The notes: generated by a model from the letters alone, not told the origin. DNA of 64,000 bases from Myxococcales bacterium (GCA_016707895.1 JADJGV010000007.1:325590-389589); one strand, 5' to 3'. Shown: positions 11,975 through 21,504, counted from the first letter of the stretch. Made by a program: numbers and translations.

Positions 11975-13625
11975 CTAGTCCAGATTGCCGTTCACGACGA
12001 GGTAGCTGTGCGCGGTGCCGACCCGCAGGCTCGACGCGCGCAGCCCGCCCGGCAGCGCCGGCAGCGGCACCGCGGCGAGCAGCGGGGTGAACGTGCCGAG
12101 CATGTTGGTGACCAGCGCCGGCATCACCGACTCGATGCCCTGGGCCGGCACGCCGGTCACGTCGGCGAGCACGTCAGCGTGGATGATCGGGGTGGCGATC
12201 GTCACCGCCGCGATGTTGGTGGCGCCGCCCGGGTGCGGCGCGACCTGCACCTCCATCTCGACGTTCATCGCCAGGGTGGTGGCCTCGACCTCGCCGCTGC
12301 CGAGGTGGACGATCAGGTCGGGCATCGTGACCTTGAGCGCCCCGCCCTCGCCGGCGCTGATCACCGGCGGCAGCAGCGCCTCGAGGCGGATCGAGTCGTA
12401 GATGCCGGCCTGCTGGGCCAGCGTCTGGTCGAGGCCGCCCGCGCTCCAGAAGTTCGACATCACCTGGTTGAGCGCGTCGTCGGCCACCGCGAGCTGGAAG
12501 CCGGCCGCGCCGCGCGCCGGCGGGGCCTGGTCGTCGGTGAACAGGAAGCCGTGGCTGCCGCCGGCCACCGTCAGCTTGGCGTCGAGCACCATCTCGGCGC
12601 CGGCGCTGTCGAAGCCGATGCCGGCGGCCGCGACCTCGGCGGTCAGGTCCTTGCCGAGCACCGAGACGGTCTGCGGGCCGATGTGGATGCCGGCGACCGT
12701 CTGCTGGACCATCGGTCCGATGAACTTCTCCATCTGGCTGGCCAGCACGTTGCGGATCTCGTTGTCGAGATCGAGCAGCGAGATGACCGCGCCGGGCAGG
12801 CCCGACGCGTCGACGTCGAAGCCGGTGAACGCGACCGTGGGGGTTGACCAGCTCGACGTCGAACCGGCCGGCGTTGACGGTGACCGCGACGGTGCCGCGC
12901 AGGCGGGCGGTGGTCGCGCTGATCGTGATGTCGGTGTCGCCGTCGAGGCAGGCGGCGGCGTAGCGGGCGTGCAGCGGGATGTACAGCTGGTGCAGGGTCG
13001 CGTCGAGCGCGAGGCCGGCGTCGCCCGGCACCAGCGCGATGTCGGCGTGGTCGAGGTCGAGGCCCTGGCGCACCGAGACCTTGCCGTACAGGCAGTCCTC
13101 CTGGCCGTTGGACAGGCCCTTGGCGATGACCGGGTTGTACGGCATCACCAGCATGTTCAGATCGGTCTGGGCGATCAGCGTCTCGGCGGTGTTGCCGAGC
13201 ACGTCGAACGCCTGGGTCGAGAGCTGCGCGGCGATCGCGTTCTCGACCGTGGCGGTGGCCGGGCGGAAGGTGCCGGTCAAGACGCCGCGCATGTCGTCGG
13301 CGCGGCCGCCGTCGGCCGACAGCGCGGTGGTCGAGATCAGGTTGGTGCCAGCGTGGACCGGGACGGTCACGCGGAACGAGCCGTCGGCGGCCAGCGGCGC
13401 GTCGACGCCGTTGACGGTCACGCTGGCGGCCGCGCTGCCGGTCGCGCTCTCGCCGACCGTGCCGATCACCTCCACCGACGTCAGGCCCTCGCGCATCGTG
13501 CCGCGGGCCGGGGACTCGATGGTCAGGGCCGGCGGCTCGGGGCGCGACCCGACGTCGTTGGCGCACGCGGCCAGGCCGACGACCGGGATCAGGAGCGAGG
13601 CGACGGCGACCAGGCGGCTCTGCAT
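11975..13625 (-). pseudogene. Lipoprotein with Ig-like domain, interrupted by a frameshift
   Basis: The first part starts MQSRLVAVASLLIPVVGLAAC, a lipoprotein signal with lipobox GLAAC. A bacterial Ig-like segment follows (PPALTIESPARGTMREGL to ADGSFRVTVPVHAGTNLIS), then a domain I cannot name. The frame continues to about VELVNP, where the coding strand has a run of five C (12839-12843). One fewer C restores an open frame that runs to the stop at 11975 (VNPTVAFTGFDVDASGLP and on). The full product would be about 549 residues, exported and anchored to a membrane. Either the base run is a sequence error or the gene is recently broken; downstream codon use is still that of a normal gene. Function unknown. 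Confidence 0.7.
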
Positions 13626-13813
13626 GGAACCCCGGTTCAGCAAGAAGAGCGCCACTCACCTACATGCGATCGCCCCGGCTAACCGGCTGAAACCACGATC
13701 GCCGCAGCGCGCTGCGGGTGGTGACTGGCGTCGCCCCTGGGGGCCGAGTCCACGCCTACTCGAGTGGCCACGCGGCGCGTCATCCGCACCGCAGCGCCCG
13801 AACAATCGCCCGA

Positions 13814-15346
13814 TCAATCGAACTCGACGCCCTTGAGGCCGGCCACCACGCCGCGCTTGAGCGCCGGCGCGGCCACGGCCGACTTCAGGTGGCACGTCGA
13901 GCTCCCGGCCTCGGACAGCGCCCACGCCTTGCACGACGCCTCGCGCGCGCAGGTCGCCTGGCAGGTCGACGCCGGATCGGCCGCGGCGGTGGTGAACGTG
14001 CGGTAGTCGTTGCCGGGGAAGTCGGTGTCGTAGCGCAGCCCCAGACGCCGCGCCGACGCCATGCCGGCGGTCGCGACCGCCCACGGCACGCCGTCCTTGC
14101 GCCAGCAGCCGCGGTTGCTCTCGACGAACGTGTAGGCCAGGCAGCGCGCGTCCTCGGCGCACAGCTTGGTGCACGCGGCGCGATCGGCGACGGTGTCGAA
14201 CGCGTAGTCGCTGCCCGGCCGGTCGTAGCCGACGGTGGCGCGATCGACGTGCCCCGACAGGCAGGTCCCACACGGCGTCCGCGGGCCGATCGCGCCCTTC
14301 AGCACGCAGAACCCCGACGAGCTCTCCCAGGTGTAGGCCTGGCACTGGGCGTTGGCGCCGCACGCCTGCTGGCACCGCTCGACGCGGGCGACGGTCAGCG
14401 ACGCCAGATCGTGGCCGTCGAAGCGCGCGGCGACGGTGCGCAGCCCGAGCCCCGAGGTGACGTCAGCGGCGGCGCGCGCGGGCGGGACGCCGTCCTTGAG
14501 GTAGCAGCGGTTGGCCGTCGCCGACACCGCCCACGCGCGACAGCGATCGTCGGCGCGGCAGCGATCCTCGCACGCGAACGGCGTCGTGACGAAGGGGCTC
14601 GACGAGAACGACGCGTAGTCCATGCCGGGGCGGTCGATGCCGTCGGTCCCGTAGCTGTGCCAGGACGTCATCACGCCGTCGAGGTGGCGCTGGTAGGCCA
14701 TCACGTGCTTGGCGAACGGCTGGCCGCCGAGCACCGCGAGGCCCCACAGGTCGCTGGCGCCGGTCGCGCCGCCGTAGACGTGGGGCGCGCCGCCGTCGTT
14801 GGCCTCGAACCCGATCGGCGAGGTGGCCTCGACGCCGTCGTCGAAGAACGTCTGGACCCGCTTCTGCGTGACGTCGGCGGCGAGCCAGCCGAACGCGCTG
14901 ACCTGGGTGCCGGCGCGCGGCGGCGTCACCGCGAACGCCATCGGCGTGGCCTGGCTGGCCGGGATCGGCGACGACAGGCGGCCGAACGCCAGCTGGTGGA
15001 AGCCGGCCACCTCGGCGACCCGCACCAGCCGGCGCACGCCGCTGGCGTCGACGAAGTGGAAGGCGCTGCCGGTGAACGGCGCGAGGCTGGTGCGGCCGCC
15101 GATGCAGCCGTCGCCGGTGACGATCATCGTCGGCGAGATCAAGGTGGCCGCGCAGCTGGCGGTGGTGCCGTCGCGGTGGACCCGGCCGATCGCCGGGCGC
15201 GCGGTGGTGGCGCCGCCGGTGAGCGCGACCGCCTCGACGCCGAGGTCGTCGTCGGGCGCGTCGTCAGGCGCGTCGACGCACGCGGCGGCCAGCGACGCGA
15301 GCACGGTGGTGGACAAGGCGAGGTGAGCGAGCCGAGGTCGGGTCAT
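13814..15346 (-). CDS. Lipoprotein with trypsin-like remnant and four PAN/Apple domains
   Basis: The 510-residue protein has a lipoprotein signal ending SLAAAC. Residues about 50-230 look like a trypsin-fold domain: GRVHRDGTTASCAATLISPTM resembles the usual start, but where the catalytic His stands (TAAHC) it reads TGDGC, and no GDSGG serine motif is visible, so it is probably inactive. Four Cys-rich PAN/Apple repeats follow, each with a D-Y start and paired CxxxC...CxAW/Y patterns (GMDYASF, GHDLASL, GSDYAFD, GNDYRTF). PAN domains bind proteins or carbohydrates, so a surface-binding role is inferred. Such PAN lipoproteins are frequent in myxobacteria. Its neighbours suggest no pathway. Confidence 0.8.
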   Translation of the reverse strand: MTRPRLAHLALSTTVLASLAAACVDAPDDAPDDDLGVEAVALTGGATTARPAIGRVHRDGTTASCAATLISPTMIVTGDGCIGGRTSLAPFTGSAFHFVDASGVRRLVRVAEVAGFHQLAFGRLSSPIPASQATPMAFAVTPPRAGTQVSAFGWLAADVTQKRVQTFFDDGVEATSPIGFEANDGGAPHVYGGATGASDLWGLAVLGGQPFAKHVMAYQRHLDGVMTSWHSYGTDGIDRPGMDYASFSSSPFVTTPFACEDRCRADDRCRAWAVSATANRCYLKDGVPPARAAADVTSGLGLRTVAARFDGHDLASLTVARVERCQQACGANAQCQAYTWESSSGFCVLKGAIGPRTPCGTCLSGHVDRATVGYDRPGSDYAFDTVADRAACTKLCAEDARCLAYTFVESNRGCWRKDGVPWAVATAGMASARRLGLRYDTDFPGNDYRTFTTAAADPASTCQATCAREASCKAWALSEAGSSTCHLKSAVAAPALKRGVVAGLKGVEFD

Positions 15347-15459
15347 GCCCGCCGCCTGAGCACCGCGCGTGCCACCGCCGAATCACGCGCGTCCGCGCGC
15401 CGCGCGGGATCCGCGGCGCGTAGCTTCTGCTCACCGCGCGGCGGGTGAGCAGGCCTTGC

Positions 15460-16614
15460 TCACCCGAGGAACGACGCCATGTAGCCGGGGTCCTCGACCG
15501 CGCGCGCGGCGGCGGTGGCCATCAGCGGCTTGAAGGTGTCGACCATCACCGCCAGCTCGTCGGTGCGGGTGGCGCCGATCGACCGCTCGTAGCTGCCGGG
15601 GTGCGGGCCGTGGGGGATGCCGGCCGGGTGGTGCGAGATGCTGCCGGGGCCGACGCCGCGCCGCGAGGTGAAGTTGCCGTCGCAGTAGAAGATCAGCTCA
15701 TCGCACGACGGCGAGCTGTGCGGGTACGGGCACGGGATCGCCTCGGGGTGGAAGTCGACCAGCCGCGGCACGAACGAGCACACCAGCGCGCCGCGCGCGC
15801 CGAACGTGCCGTGCCAGGTCGGCGGCAGGTGCACCGACGACACCCGCGGCTGGAACGCGCGGATCGGGAACACCCACGGGTAGACGCTGCCGTCCCAGCC
15901 GACCACGTCGAGCGGCGACGCGTCGAGCGCGAAGCCGTGCCAGCGCCCGCCGCGCTTGACCACCAGCCGGCGGATGCCCTCGTCGCGCGGCGCCGCCAGC
16001 ACCGGGCGACGGAAGTCGCGGTGGCAGTACGGCGCGTCCATGCGCAGCTGCCCGACGCCGTTGCGCCACTGCTTGAGCAGGTGCACGTCGTCGAGCTCAA
16101 ACCACAGCCAGTGCTGCGGCGCGCTCGACGGCACCAGCCGGTGCTGGATCGCGCGCGGGATGCAGACGTAGTCGCCGGGGCCGAACGTCAGGTCGCCCAG
16201 CGGCGTGATCAGCGTGCCGCCGCCGGCGTGGACGTAGATCAGCGTGTCGCCATCGGCGTTGGCGACGTAGACCGGATCGGGGGCGTCGGGGAACGCCACC
16301 CCGCACACCAGATCGGGGTTGTGCAGCATCGGCACGAACGCGTCGACCGGCGCGCCGCCGGTGCGCGCGACCATGCCCGACAGGTAGTGGTGCTTGGCCA
16401 GCGGGCGGCCGTCGTCGATCGTCGGCGCGGTCCAGCCGTGGCCGACGACGTCGGGCTGCTGCAGGTGCGGGCGGCCCAGGTGGTAGAGGATCGTGAACGG
16501 GCCGTCGAAGCCGTCGCGGGTGAAGCACTCCTCGTAGCGGAGCGCGCCGTCGGCGCCGCGCAGCGCGATGTGGTGCTTGGCCGGCACCTCGCCCATGACG
16601 ATGCGATCGAGCAT
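15460..16614 (-). CDS. hmgA: Homogentisate 1,2-dioxygenase
   Basis: Fe(II) ring-cleaving dioxygenase converting homogentisate to maleylacetoacetate. The 384-residue cupin-type protein starts MLDRIVMGEVPAKHH. It contains PFTILYHLGRPH, FGPGDYVCIPRAIQHRLVPS and HHPAGIPHGPHPGSYE, the last a clear metal-site region of the shorter bacterial HmgA group. It stands alone, but hpd (28.0 kb) and maiA-fahA (33.8-35.4 kb) supply the other steps. A tandem repeat and nested inverted repeats upstream may regulate it. Confidence 0.92.
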   Translation of the reverse strand: MLDRIVMGEVPAKHHIALRGADGALRYEECFTRDGFDGPFTILYHLGRPHLQQPDVVGHGWTAPTIDDGRPLAKHHYLSGMVARTGGAPVDAFVPMLHNPDLVCGVAFPDAPDPVYVANADGDTLIYVHAGGGTLITPLGDLTFGPGDYVCIPRAIQHRLVPSSAPQHWLWFELDDVHLLKQWRNGVGQLRMDAPYCHRDFRRPVLAAPRDEGIRRLVVKRGGRWHGFALDASPLDVVGWDGSVYPWVFPIRAFQPRVSSVHLPPTWHGTFGARGALVCSFVPRLVDFHPEAIPCPYPHSSPSCDELIFYCDGNFTSRRGVGPGSISHHPAGIPHGPHPGSYERSIGATRTDELAVMVDTFKPLMATAAARAVEDPGYMASFLG

Positions 16615-16659
16615 GGCGCGGACGATGCCACGGCGCGGCGGCGGCAGGGAGCGTGGCGC

Positions 16660-16715
16660 CGAAAAGCGAGAAGGCGGGTGTCAGCCCGCCATCTCATCCG
16701 ACGCTTCGCTTTTCG
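16660..16715 (-). promoter_or_regulatory. Nested inverted repeat upstream of hmgA
   Basis: Outer arms CGAAAAGCGA (16660-16669) and TCGCTTTTCG (16706-16715) enclose an inner hairpin GGCGGG (16673-16678) / CCCGCC (16685-16690). On the hmgA strand the inner hairpin is followed by a T-rich stretch, so it could be a leader terminator, or the end of a transcript arriving from upstream. It lies 46-101 bases before the hmgA start. Confidence 0.5.
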
Positions 16716-16720
16716 TTCGC

Positions 16721-16764
16721 AGTGACTCCGCAGTTACCTTCACAGTGACTTCGCAGTTACCTTC
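16721..16764. repeat. Two 23-bp tandem repeats upstream of hmgA
   Basis: AGTGACTCCGCAGTTACCTTCAC is followed at once by a second copy with one change (AGTGACTTCGCAGTTACCTTC). A period of 23 bases is close to two helical turns, so the same DNA face is presented twice. The pair lies 107-150 bases upstream of hmgA, a usual place for an activator or repressor site. No regulator gene is adjacent. Confidence 0.7.
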
Positions 16765-17123
16765 GACCGATTCGCGTGCGTGACTGGCCAGGAGGCGGAT
16801 CCGGGTCGCGCGGCCTTACCACCGCGCGCCGCGTGCTGGGACACGACCCAGTAACGTGGTCCCGACCGAAGTCCGGGGACCAATTGGGTTTCACGCCTGG
16901 AAACCGTGCCTGGCGCGTGGATGCCGAGAATGCTTCGTCGCAGTACCTCCAGAAGGGGTTGCGTCGCTCTCGTTTCCCGTCGTCTCGAATATCACCCTAC
17001 GCCCGCCGATCGGAGCTGGCAACTGGAAACTTTGTCGCAGCCCGCGCCGCGATCCTCGTCGAGGAATCGGGTGGCGATCGCGCATGCGATCGCGCATACC
17101 AATGCGCGTGGCGCCGCGTGTGA

Positions 17124-18230
17124 TCACGCGTGGATCGCCGTGACGCTCGGCGTCGTGGCCAGCTGATCGGAGATCGCGCCCAGCGCGCGCAGCGGCTGCA
17201 GATCGCGCGGCAGCTCGGTCACCGCGACCACCGGCAGGCTCGCGGGCACCACCTCGGCGAGGCGCGCCAGCGCAGCGCGCTCGGCAGCGGTCGCCGCCAC
17301 CGCGTCGTCCCAGCGCTCGGCGAGCCACGTCCGCGCCGCTGCGTCGGCGATCGTGGCCAGCGTCGGCGCGACCGCGAGCGCGGCATCGACCGGCGGCTGC
17401 GCGCGGTTGACGATCACCGCCGCCAGCGGCGCCGCCGCCGCGGCGAGCTGCGCGGCCAGCGCGCCGGTCTCGGCCAGGAGCGACGCGCGCGGCGCGGCGA
17501 CCAGCACGAACGCGGTGCCGGGCGCGCGCAGCATCGCCCGGGCGTGGCGCGCGCGGGCGGCGGCGGCGTCGACCAGCGCCTCGAGGGCCGCGAAGAACGT
17601 GGCCAGCTCGCCGAGCGTGCGCCCGCCGGCCGCGCCCTCGATCCGGCGAGCGACGAACCGCGCCAGCGCGCCGGCGGCGCCGGCCGGCCGCGCCAGCGCC
17701 GCCACCACGCCGCGCTCGACCAGCGGCGCGATGCGATCGGGCGCGCTGACGAAGTCGAGCGCGTGGGCCGCCGGCGGGGTGTCGACGATGACCAGATCGT
17801 AGCGGCCGCTGTCGACGTGGCGGCTCATCTCCTCGAGCGCCATGTACTCGGTCGAGCCGGCGAACGACGTCGACAGCGCCTGGTAGATGCGGTTGCCGAG
17901 CAGCGCCGCCGCGTGGGCGGGCGTCGGCGCGTGGCGGCGCACGAAGGCGTCCCACGCCGCGCGCTGATCGAGCATCGCGGCGTCGAGCGGCACGGGCAGG
18001 TGCAGCCCGGCGGCGGTCAGCGCGGCCGCGGGCACCGGCTCGCCCTCGGCGGCCAGGCCGGTGAGGCCGAGCGCACCAGCCAGGGCCCGGGCCGGATCGA
18101 TCGTCAAGACCAGCGCGCGCCGGCCGCGCCGCGCCGCCGCGATGCCGAGCGCCGCGGCGATCGTGGTCTTGCCGACGCCGCCGGTGCCGACGGTGACGAT
18201 CAGCCGGCTGCGCTCGAGGACGCCGATCAC
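17124..18230 (-). CDS. ArsA/GET3-family ATPase (second of a pair)
   Basis: The 368-residue P-loop ATPase begins VIGVLERSRLIVTVGTGGVGKTT (deviant Walker A, GGVGKTT). It continues with TIDPARAL, VIVDTPPAAHALDFV (switch II/Walker B) and a C-terminal helical region ending near VAVTELPRD. This is the GET3/ArsA architecture. In bacteria these proteins are often not arsenite pumps; no arsB, arsC or arsR lies nearby and the As-binding cysteines are absent, so I do not call it ArsA proper. GTG start in a GTGA overlap with the upstream paralogue, suggesting a heterodimer, which is inference. Confidence 0.8.
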   Translation of the reverse strand: MIGVLERSRLIVTVGTGGVGKTTIAAALGIAAARRGRRALVLTIDPARALAGALGLTGLAAEGEPVPAAALTAAGLHLPVPLDAAMLDQRAAWDAFVRRHAPTPAHAAALLGNRIYQALSTSFAGSTEYMALEEMSRHVDSGRYDLVIVDTPPAAHALDFVSAPDRIAPLVERGVVAALARPAGAAGALARFVARRIEGAAGGRTLGELATFFAALEALVDAAAARARHARAMLRAPGTAFVLVAAPRASLLAETGALAAQLAAAAAPLAAVIVNRAQPPVDAALAVAPTLATIADAAARTWLAERWDDAVAATAAERAALARLAEVVPASLPVVAVTELPRDLQPLRALGAISDQLATTPSVTAIHA

Positions 18231-19147
18231 GGCGCGGCCTCCGCGGCGGCCAGCACCGCCGGCGCCAGCGACCGCGCCAGCGCCGCGTCGTCGGCGAGCC
18301 AGCGCCGCGGCAGGCGGGTGACCGCCGCCGCCGCGGGCAGCCCGACCAGCGCCGCCTCCTGCTCGGCGGCCGCGATCGCCGCGCGCCGCGCGACCGCCGC
18401 CAGCGCCGCGCCCGGGGCGTCGCCGCGCGCGCCCAGCGCCGCGATCATCGCGTCGACGCCCGCCGGCGGCGCCGGCCGGCACTGGTTGACGAACAGCGCG
18501 CCGATCGGCAGGCCCAGCGCGCGCAAGGTCGCGATCACCTGCGTGGCCTCGGCGATCGGCAGGTCCTCGGGGGTGGCGACCACGTGGACCGCCGTGACCG
18601 CCGGGTCGGCCAGCAAGCGCGCGTTGACCTCGGCCTCGCGGTGCACCAGCCCGCCGGTGAACGTCGCCGCGGCGGCCGCCGGCATGCGCAGGTGCTCGAG
18701 CGCGTGGCCCGACGCGCCGGCGTCGACCACCAGCGCGTCCCAGCGCGGCCCGTCGCCCAGCCGCTGCAGCACCAGCTCGTCGCGGATCTTGCCCATCGCC
18801 AGGAGCGCCTGGACGCCGGGCGCGGCGGCGACGAAGCCGCGGTACAGCGGGTGCGCCATCACCGCGCGGCCCAGCCGCCCCAGGCGCATGCGCCGGGTCA
18901 GGTACTCGGCCAGCGCGACCGCGCCGTCGAAGTACGCCACCGCCAGCCCCGGCGTGGTCAGCACCGGCGCGATCGCGCCCGGCGCCATCGGCCGCGTCGC
19001 CAGCGTGCGGCACAGCCCCGCGGCGTGGCCGAGCTCGATCGCCAGCACCCGGCGGCCCGTGCCGGCCAGGCCGATCGCCAGCGCCGCGGCCACCGTCGAC
19101 TTGCCCACGCCGCCCTTCCCGGTGACGACGTGGAGCGCGCGGGCCAT
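18227..19147 (-). CDS. ArsA/GET3-family ATPase (first of a pair)
   Basis: The 306-residue P-loop ATPase starts MARALHVVTGKGGVGKSTVAAALA (signature KGGVGKS). VVDAGASGHALEHLRMP stands in the Walker B/switch II position and VATPEDLPIAEA further down. It is shorter than its downstream partner and lacks most of the helical cap. Paired short/long ArsA-like ATPases occur in several Actinobacteria and Myxococcota, usually without arsenic genes. It is transcribed divergently from the FAD oxidoreductase gene with a 198-base gap, so the two units may share control. A TACGCT hexamer nine bases before the ATG could be a -10 element. Confidence 0.8.
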   Translation of the reverse strand: MARALHVVTGKGGVGKSTVAAALAIGLAGTGRRVLAIELGHAAGLCRTLATRPMAPGAIAPVLTTPGLAVAYFDGAVALAEYLTRRMRLGRLGRAVMAHPLYRGFVAAAPGVQALLAMGKIRDELVLQRLGDGPRWDALVVDAGASGHALEHLRMPAAAAATFTGGLVHREAEVNARLLADPAVTAVHVVATPEDLPIAEATQVIATLRALGLPIGALFVNQCRPAPPAGVDAMIAALGARGDAPGAALAAVARRAAIAAAEQEAALVGLPAAAAVTRLPRRWLADDAALARSLAPAVLAAAEAAP

Positions 19148-19345
19148 GGCGACGCCAGCGTAGGGACGCGCGCGGCCTCCGTCGAGGTCCGATCGCCCGC
19201 CGCGACGACGGCGCGCCGCGGCCGGTGGCACACCCGGTGCAGCACCTGACGGCGCCATGCGCGCGCGACGAATCTCGACGGCCGACCGCGCAGGGCGCGC
19301 AGGGATCGCGTCGACGCGCGCAAGCGGTTCGCGACGGAGGGGGCG

Positions 19346-20839
19346 ATGACGTCCGTGGCGATCCCGCCGACCCGAAGCCACGGTCGTCGCCGCGACTACG
19401 ACGCGATCGTCGTCGGCAGCGGCGTCGGCGGCGCGGTCACCGCGGGCCTGCTGGCGCACCACGGCGCGCGGGTGCTGGTGCTGGAGAAGAACCCCCGGCT
19501 CGGCGGCATCCTGGCCTCCTACCGGAAGGACGGCTGGAAGATCGACACCGGCAGCCACCTGGTCGCCCACGGCGATCGCGGCGCGCTCGGGCGGGCGCTG
19601 GCGCTCGCCGACCTCGCGCGGCCGCGCTTCCTGACCCACCCGATCCCGGTGCGCTCGCGCGGCATGTTCGCGATCACCGCGCCGGCACACCGCCGCGGCC
19701 TGGCGCGGGTGGCGCTCGAGGCCGCGCGCACGCTGGGGCTGCCGTGGCGCGAGCGGCTGCGGCTGGTGCGCCTGCTCGAGCAGGTGTTCACGCTGACCGA
19801 GTGGGAGCTGCGCCGCTGGGATCGCCGCACGCTCGACGAGTTCGTGCGCAGCCACACCGAGCACCCCGCCGCGTACTTCTTGTTCAGCTTCCTCGCCAGC
19901 ATCTTCTTCGTGCTGCCGCCGTGGCAGGTGTCGGCCGGCGAGGCGATCCGGGCGCTGCGCGGCGTGCTGGCGGCGTACCGGCTGTCGTACGTCGAGGGCG
20001 GCATGGACAGCCTGGGCCACGCGTTCCTCGGGCGGGTCGCCGATCGCGACGGCGACGTGGTGGTCGGCGCGGCGGTGACCGCGATCCACCCCGCGGGCGA
20101 CGGCCTCGAGGTGGTGACCGCGGCCGGCGACGCCTACCGGGCGCCGGCGGTGGCGTGCAACCTGGCGCCCGCCGATCTGCTGGCGCTGGTCGACGGCGGC
20201 GACGTGCCGGCGGCGTACCGCGCGCGGGTCGACGCGCTGGTGCCGTCGGGCAACGCCCACCAGCTCAAGCTCGGGCTGGCGCGGCCGCTGGTCAGCGAGG
20301 GCTGCCTGATCGGCGGCGTCTCCCTCGAGGGCCTGACGCTCGGCGATCTCAGCCTCGACCTGATGCGCCGCACGGTCGCCTGCATCGACGCCGGCCGGGT
20401 GTCCGATCCGCTGGCGATCTACGCGCCGGTGCCGACCAACTACGATCCATCGCTGGCGCCCGACGGCGGCCAGCTGATCGTGGCCAGCATCTACGGCCCG
20501 GTGCGCCCCGATCCCGCCGATCCGCCGGCGCGCTGGCGCGAGCGGGCGATGGCGGCGATGCGGCAGATCATCCCCGGCCTCGACGACGCGCTGGTGTGGA
20601 CCGAGTGGACGCCGATCGCGGCGATCGCGGGGTGGATGGGCAAGCGCAACCGCGGCGCGATCTGCACCGGCCAGGTGCCGGGCCAGGTCGGCCGCGATCG
20701 CCTCAGCGTCGCGACGCCGGTGCCCGGGCTGTTCCTGTGCGGCGACGGCGCCGGCGGGCGCGGCATCGGCACCGAGCTGGCGGCGGCCTCGGCGATGGAG
20801 GCGGTGGCGGCGATCGAGCACGCGCGGAGGGCGGCGTGA
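19346..20839 (+). CDS. FAD-dependent phytoene desaturase/isomerase-like oxidoreductase
   Basis: The 497-residue flavoprotein has the dinucleotide fold DYDAIVVGSGVGGAVTAGLLAHHGARVLVLEKN, then GGILASYRKDGWKIDTGSH. It ends GLFLCGDGAGGRGIGTELAAASAMEA, the pattern of CrtI/CRTISO/retinol-saturase proteins. The substrate is probably a polyprenyl or carotenoid-like lipid, or a prenylated ring, judging from the neighbours (kinase-like and UbiA proteins). It overlaps the next gene by GTGA. No phytoene synthase is in the window, so carotenoid synthesis itself cannot be claimed. Confidence 0.8.
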   Translation: MTSVAIPPTRSHGRRRDYDAIVVGSGVGGAVTAGLLAHHGARVLVLEKNPRLGGILASYRKDGWKIDTGSHLVAHGDRGALGRALALADLARPRFLTHPIPVRSRGMFAITAPAHRRGLARVALEAARTLGLPWRERLRLVRLLEQVFTLTEWELRRWDRRTLDEFVRSHTEHPAAYFLFSFLASIFFVLPPWQVSAGEAIRALRGVLAAYRLSYVEGGMDSLGHAFLGRVADRDGDVVVGAAVTAIHPAGDGLEVVTAAGDAYRAPAVACNLAPADLLALVDGGDVPAAYRARVDALVPSGNAHQLKLGLARPLVSEGCLIGGVSLEGLTLGDLSLDLMRRTVACIDAGRVSDPLAIYAPVPTNYDPSLAPDGGQLIVASIYGPVRPDPADPPARWRERAMAAMRQIIPGLDDALVWTEWTPIAAIAGWMGKRNRGAICTGQVPGQVGRDRLSVATPVPGLFLCGDGAGGRGIGTELAAASAMEAVAAIEHARRAA

Positions 20840-21504
20840 GCGACCTCGGCTGGCTCGCGCTGTGGCTGGCGATCGGCGGCGCCGGCGTGGCGGCGGTGAT
20901 CGCGCTGCGGGCGCTGGGGCTGCGCGCCACCTACGCCCGCGACGTCTTGCACGTCGGCGCGGGGTGCTGGGCGCTCGGCTGGCCGGCGTGGCACGGCGCG
21001 GTCACGCCGCTGGCGCTCGCGGCCGCGGTGACCCTCGGGCTGGCGCTGGTGCCGACGCTGGCCCGCGCGGTGCCGCTGGCCGCGCGGCTGCAGCACACGG
21101 TCACGACCGGCGACGAGCGCTGGCTCGGCCTCGTCCACTACGGCCTGGCCGCCACCGCGCTCACCGCGATCGCGCTCGCCGGCCACGGCTTCGCCGCCGC
21201 GGTCGGGCTGTGGGCGCTGGCGCTCGGCGACGGGCCCGGCGGCGCGATCGGGCGGCGCTTCGGCCGCCACCGCTTCCGCCTGCCCTGGGCCAAGGCCAAG
21301 TCGCTCGAGGGCGCCGCGGCGGTCGCGCTCGGCGCCGGGCTCGGCGCGCTGGCCGCCGGCGCGTGGTTCGCGCACCCGGTGGCGCTGCCCGCCGCGCTGC
21401 TGATCGGCGCGACCGCCGCGATCGCCGAGGCCGCGGCGCCGCGCGCCACCGACAACCTGCTGGTCCCGGCCGCGGCCTGGCTCGCGGCGGAGCTGTTCGC
21501 CTGA
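20836..21504 (+). CDS. Phytol/dolichol kinase-like membrane protein
   Basis: The 222-residue, mostly hydrophobic protein has about six or seven membrane segments. RDVLHVGAGCWALG near residue 36 and ALGDGPGGAIGRRFGRHRF followed by KSLEGAAAVALGA are the conserved patches of the CTP-dependent polyprenol kinase family (dolichol kinase, phytol kinase VTE5, farnesol kinase). The predicted role is phosphorylation of a free isoprenoid alcohol for use as prenyl donor. GTG start coupled to the oxidoreductase. The UbiA gene ten bases downstream would consume the activated prenyl chain. The substrate is inferred, not visible. Confidence 0.72.
   Translation: MSDLGWLALWLAIGGAGVAAVIALRALGLRATYARDVLHVGAGCWALGWPAWHGAVTPLALAAAVTLGLALVPTLARAVPLAARLQHTVTTGDERWLGLVHYGLAATALTAIALAGHGFAAAVGLWALALGDGPGGAIGRRFGRHRFRLPWAKAKSLEGAAAVALGAGLGALAAGAWFAHPVALPAALLIGATAAIAEAAAPRATDNLLVPAAAWLAAELFA

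Larger units (their letters stand above)
16615..17123. other. 509-base gap without a convincing gene
   Basis: This gap separates hmgA from the second ArsA-type gene. It holds a nested inverted repeat (16660-16715) and two 23-bp tandem repeats (16721-16764), then about 300 bases with less codon-like GC skew. Two tandem copies of GCGATCGCGCAT (17074-17097) lie at its right end, each containing the palindrome GCGATCGC. A plus-strand reading frame of 115 codons (16776-17123) has no family resemblance and atypical codon use, and I do not regard it as a gene. Confidence 0.6.

Noticed and set aside
16776..17123. Plus-strand 115-codon frame before the ArsA-type pair
   Set aside because: No family resemblance, no good Shine-Dalgarno, atypical codon use and overlap with repeat structures.
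17124..19147. Arsenite efflux pump genes
   Set aside because: No arsB, arsC or arsR nearby and no metal-binding cysteines seen; GET3-like ATPases without arsenic function are common.
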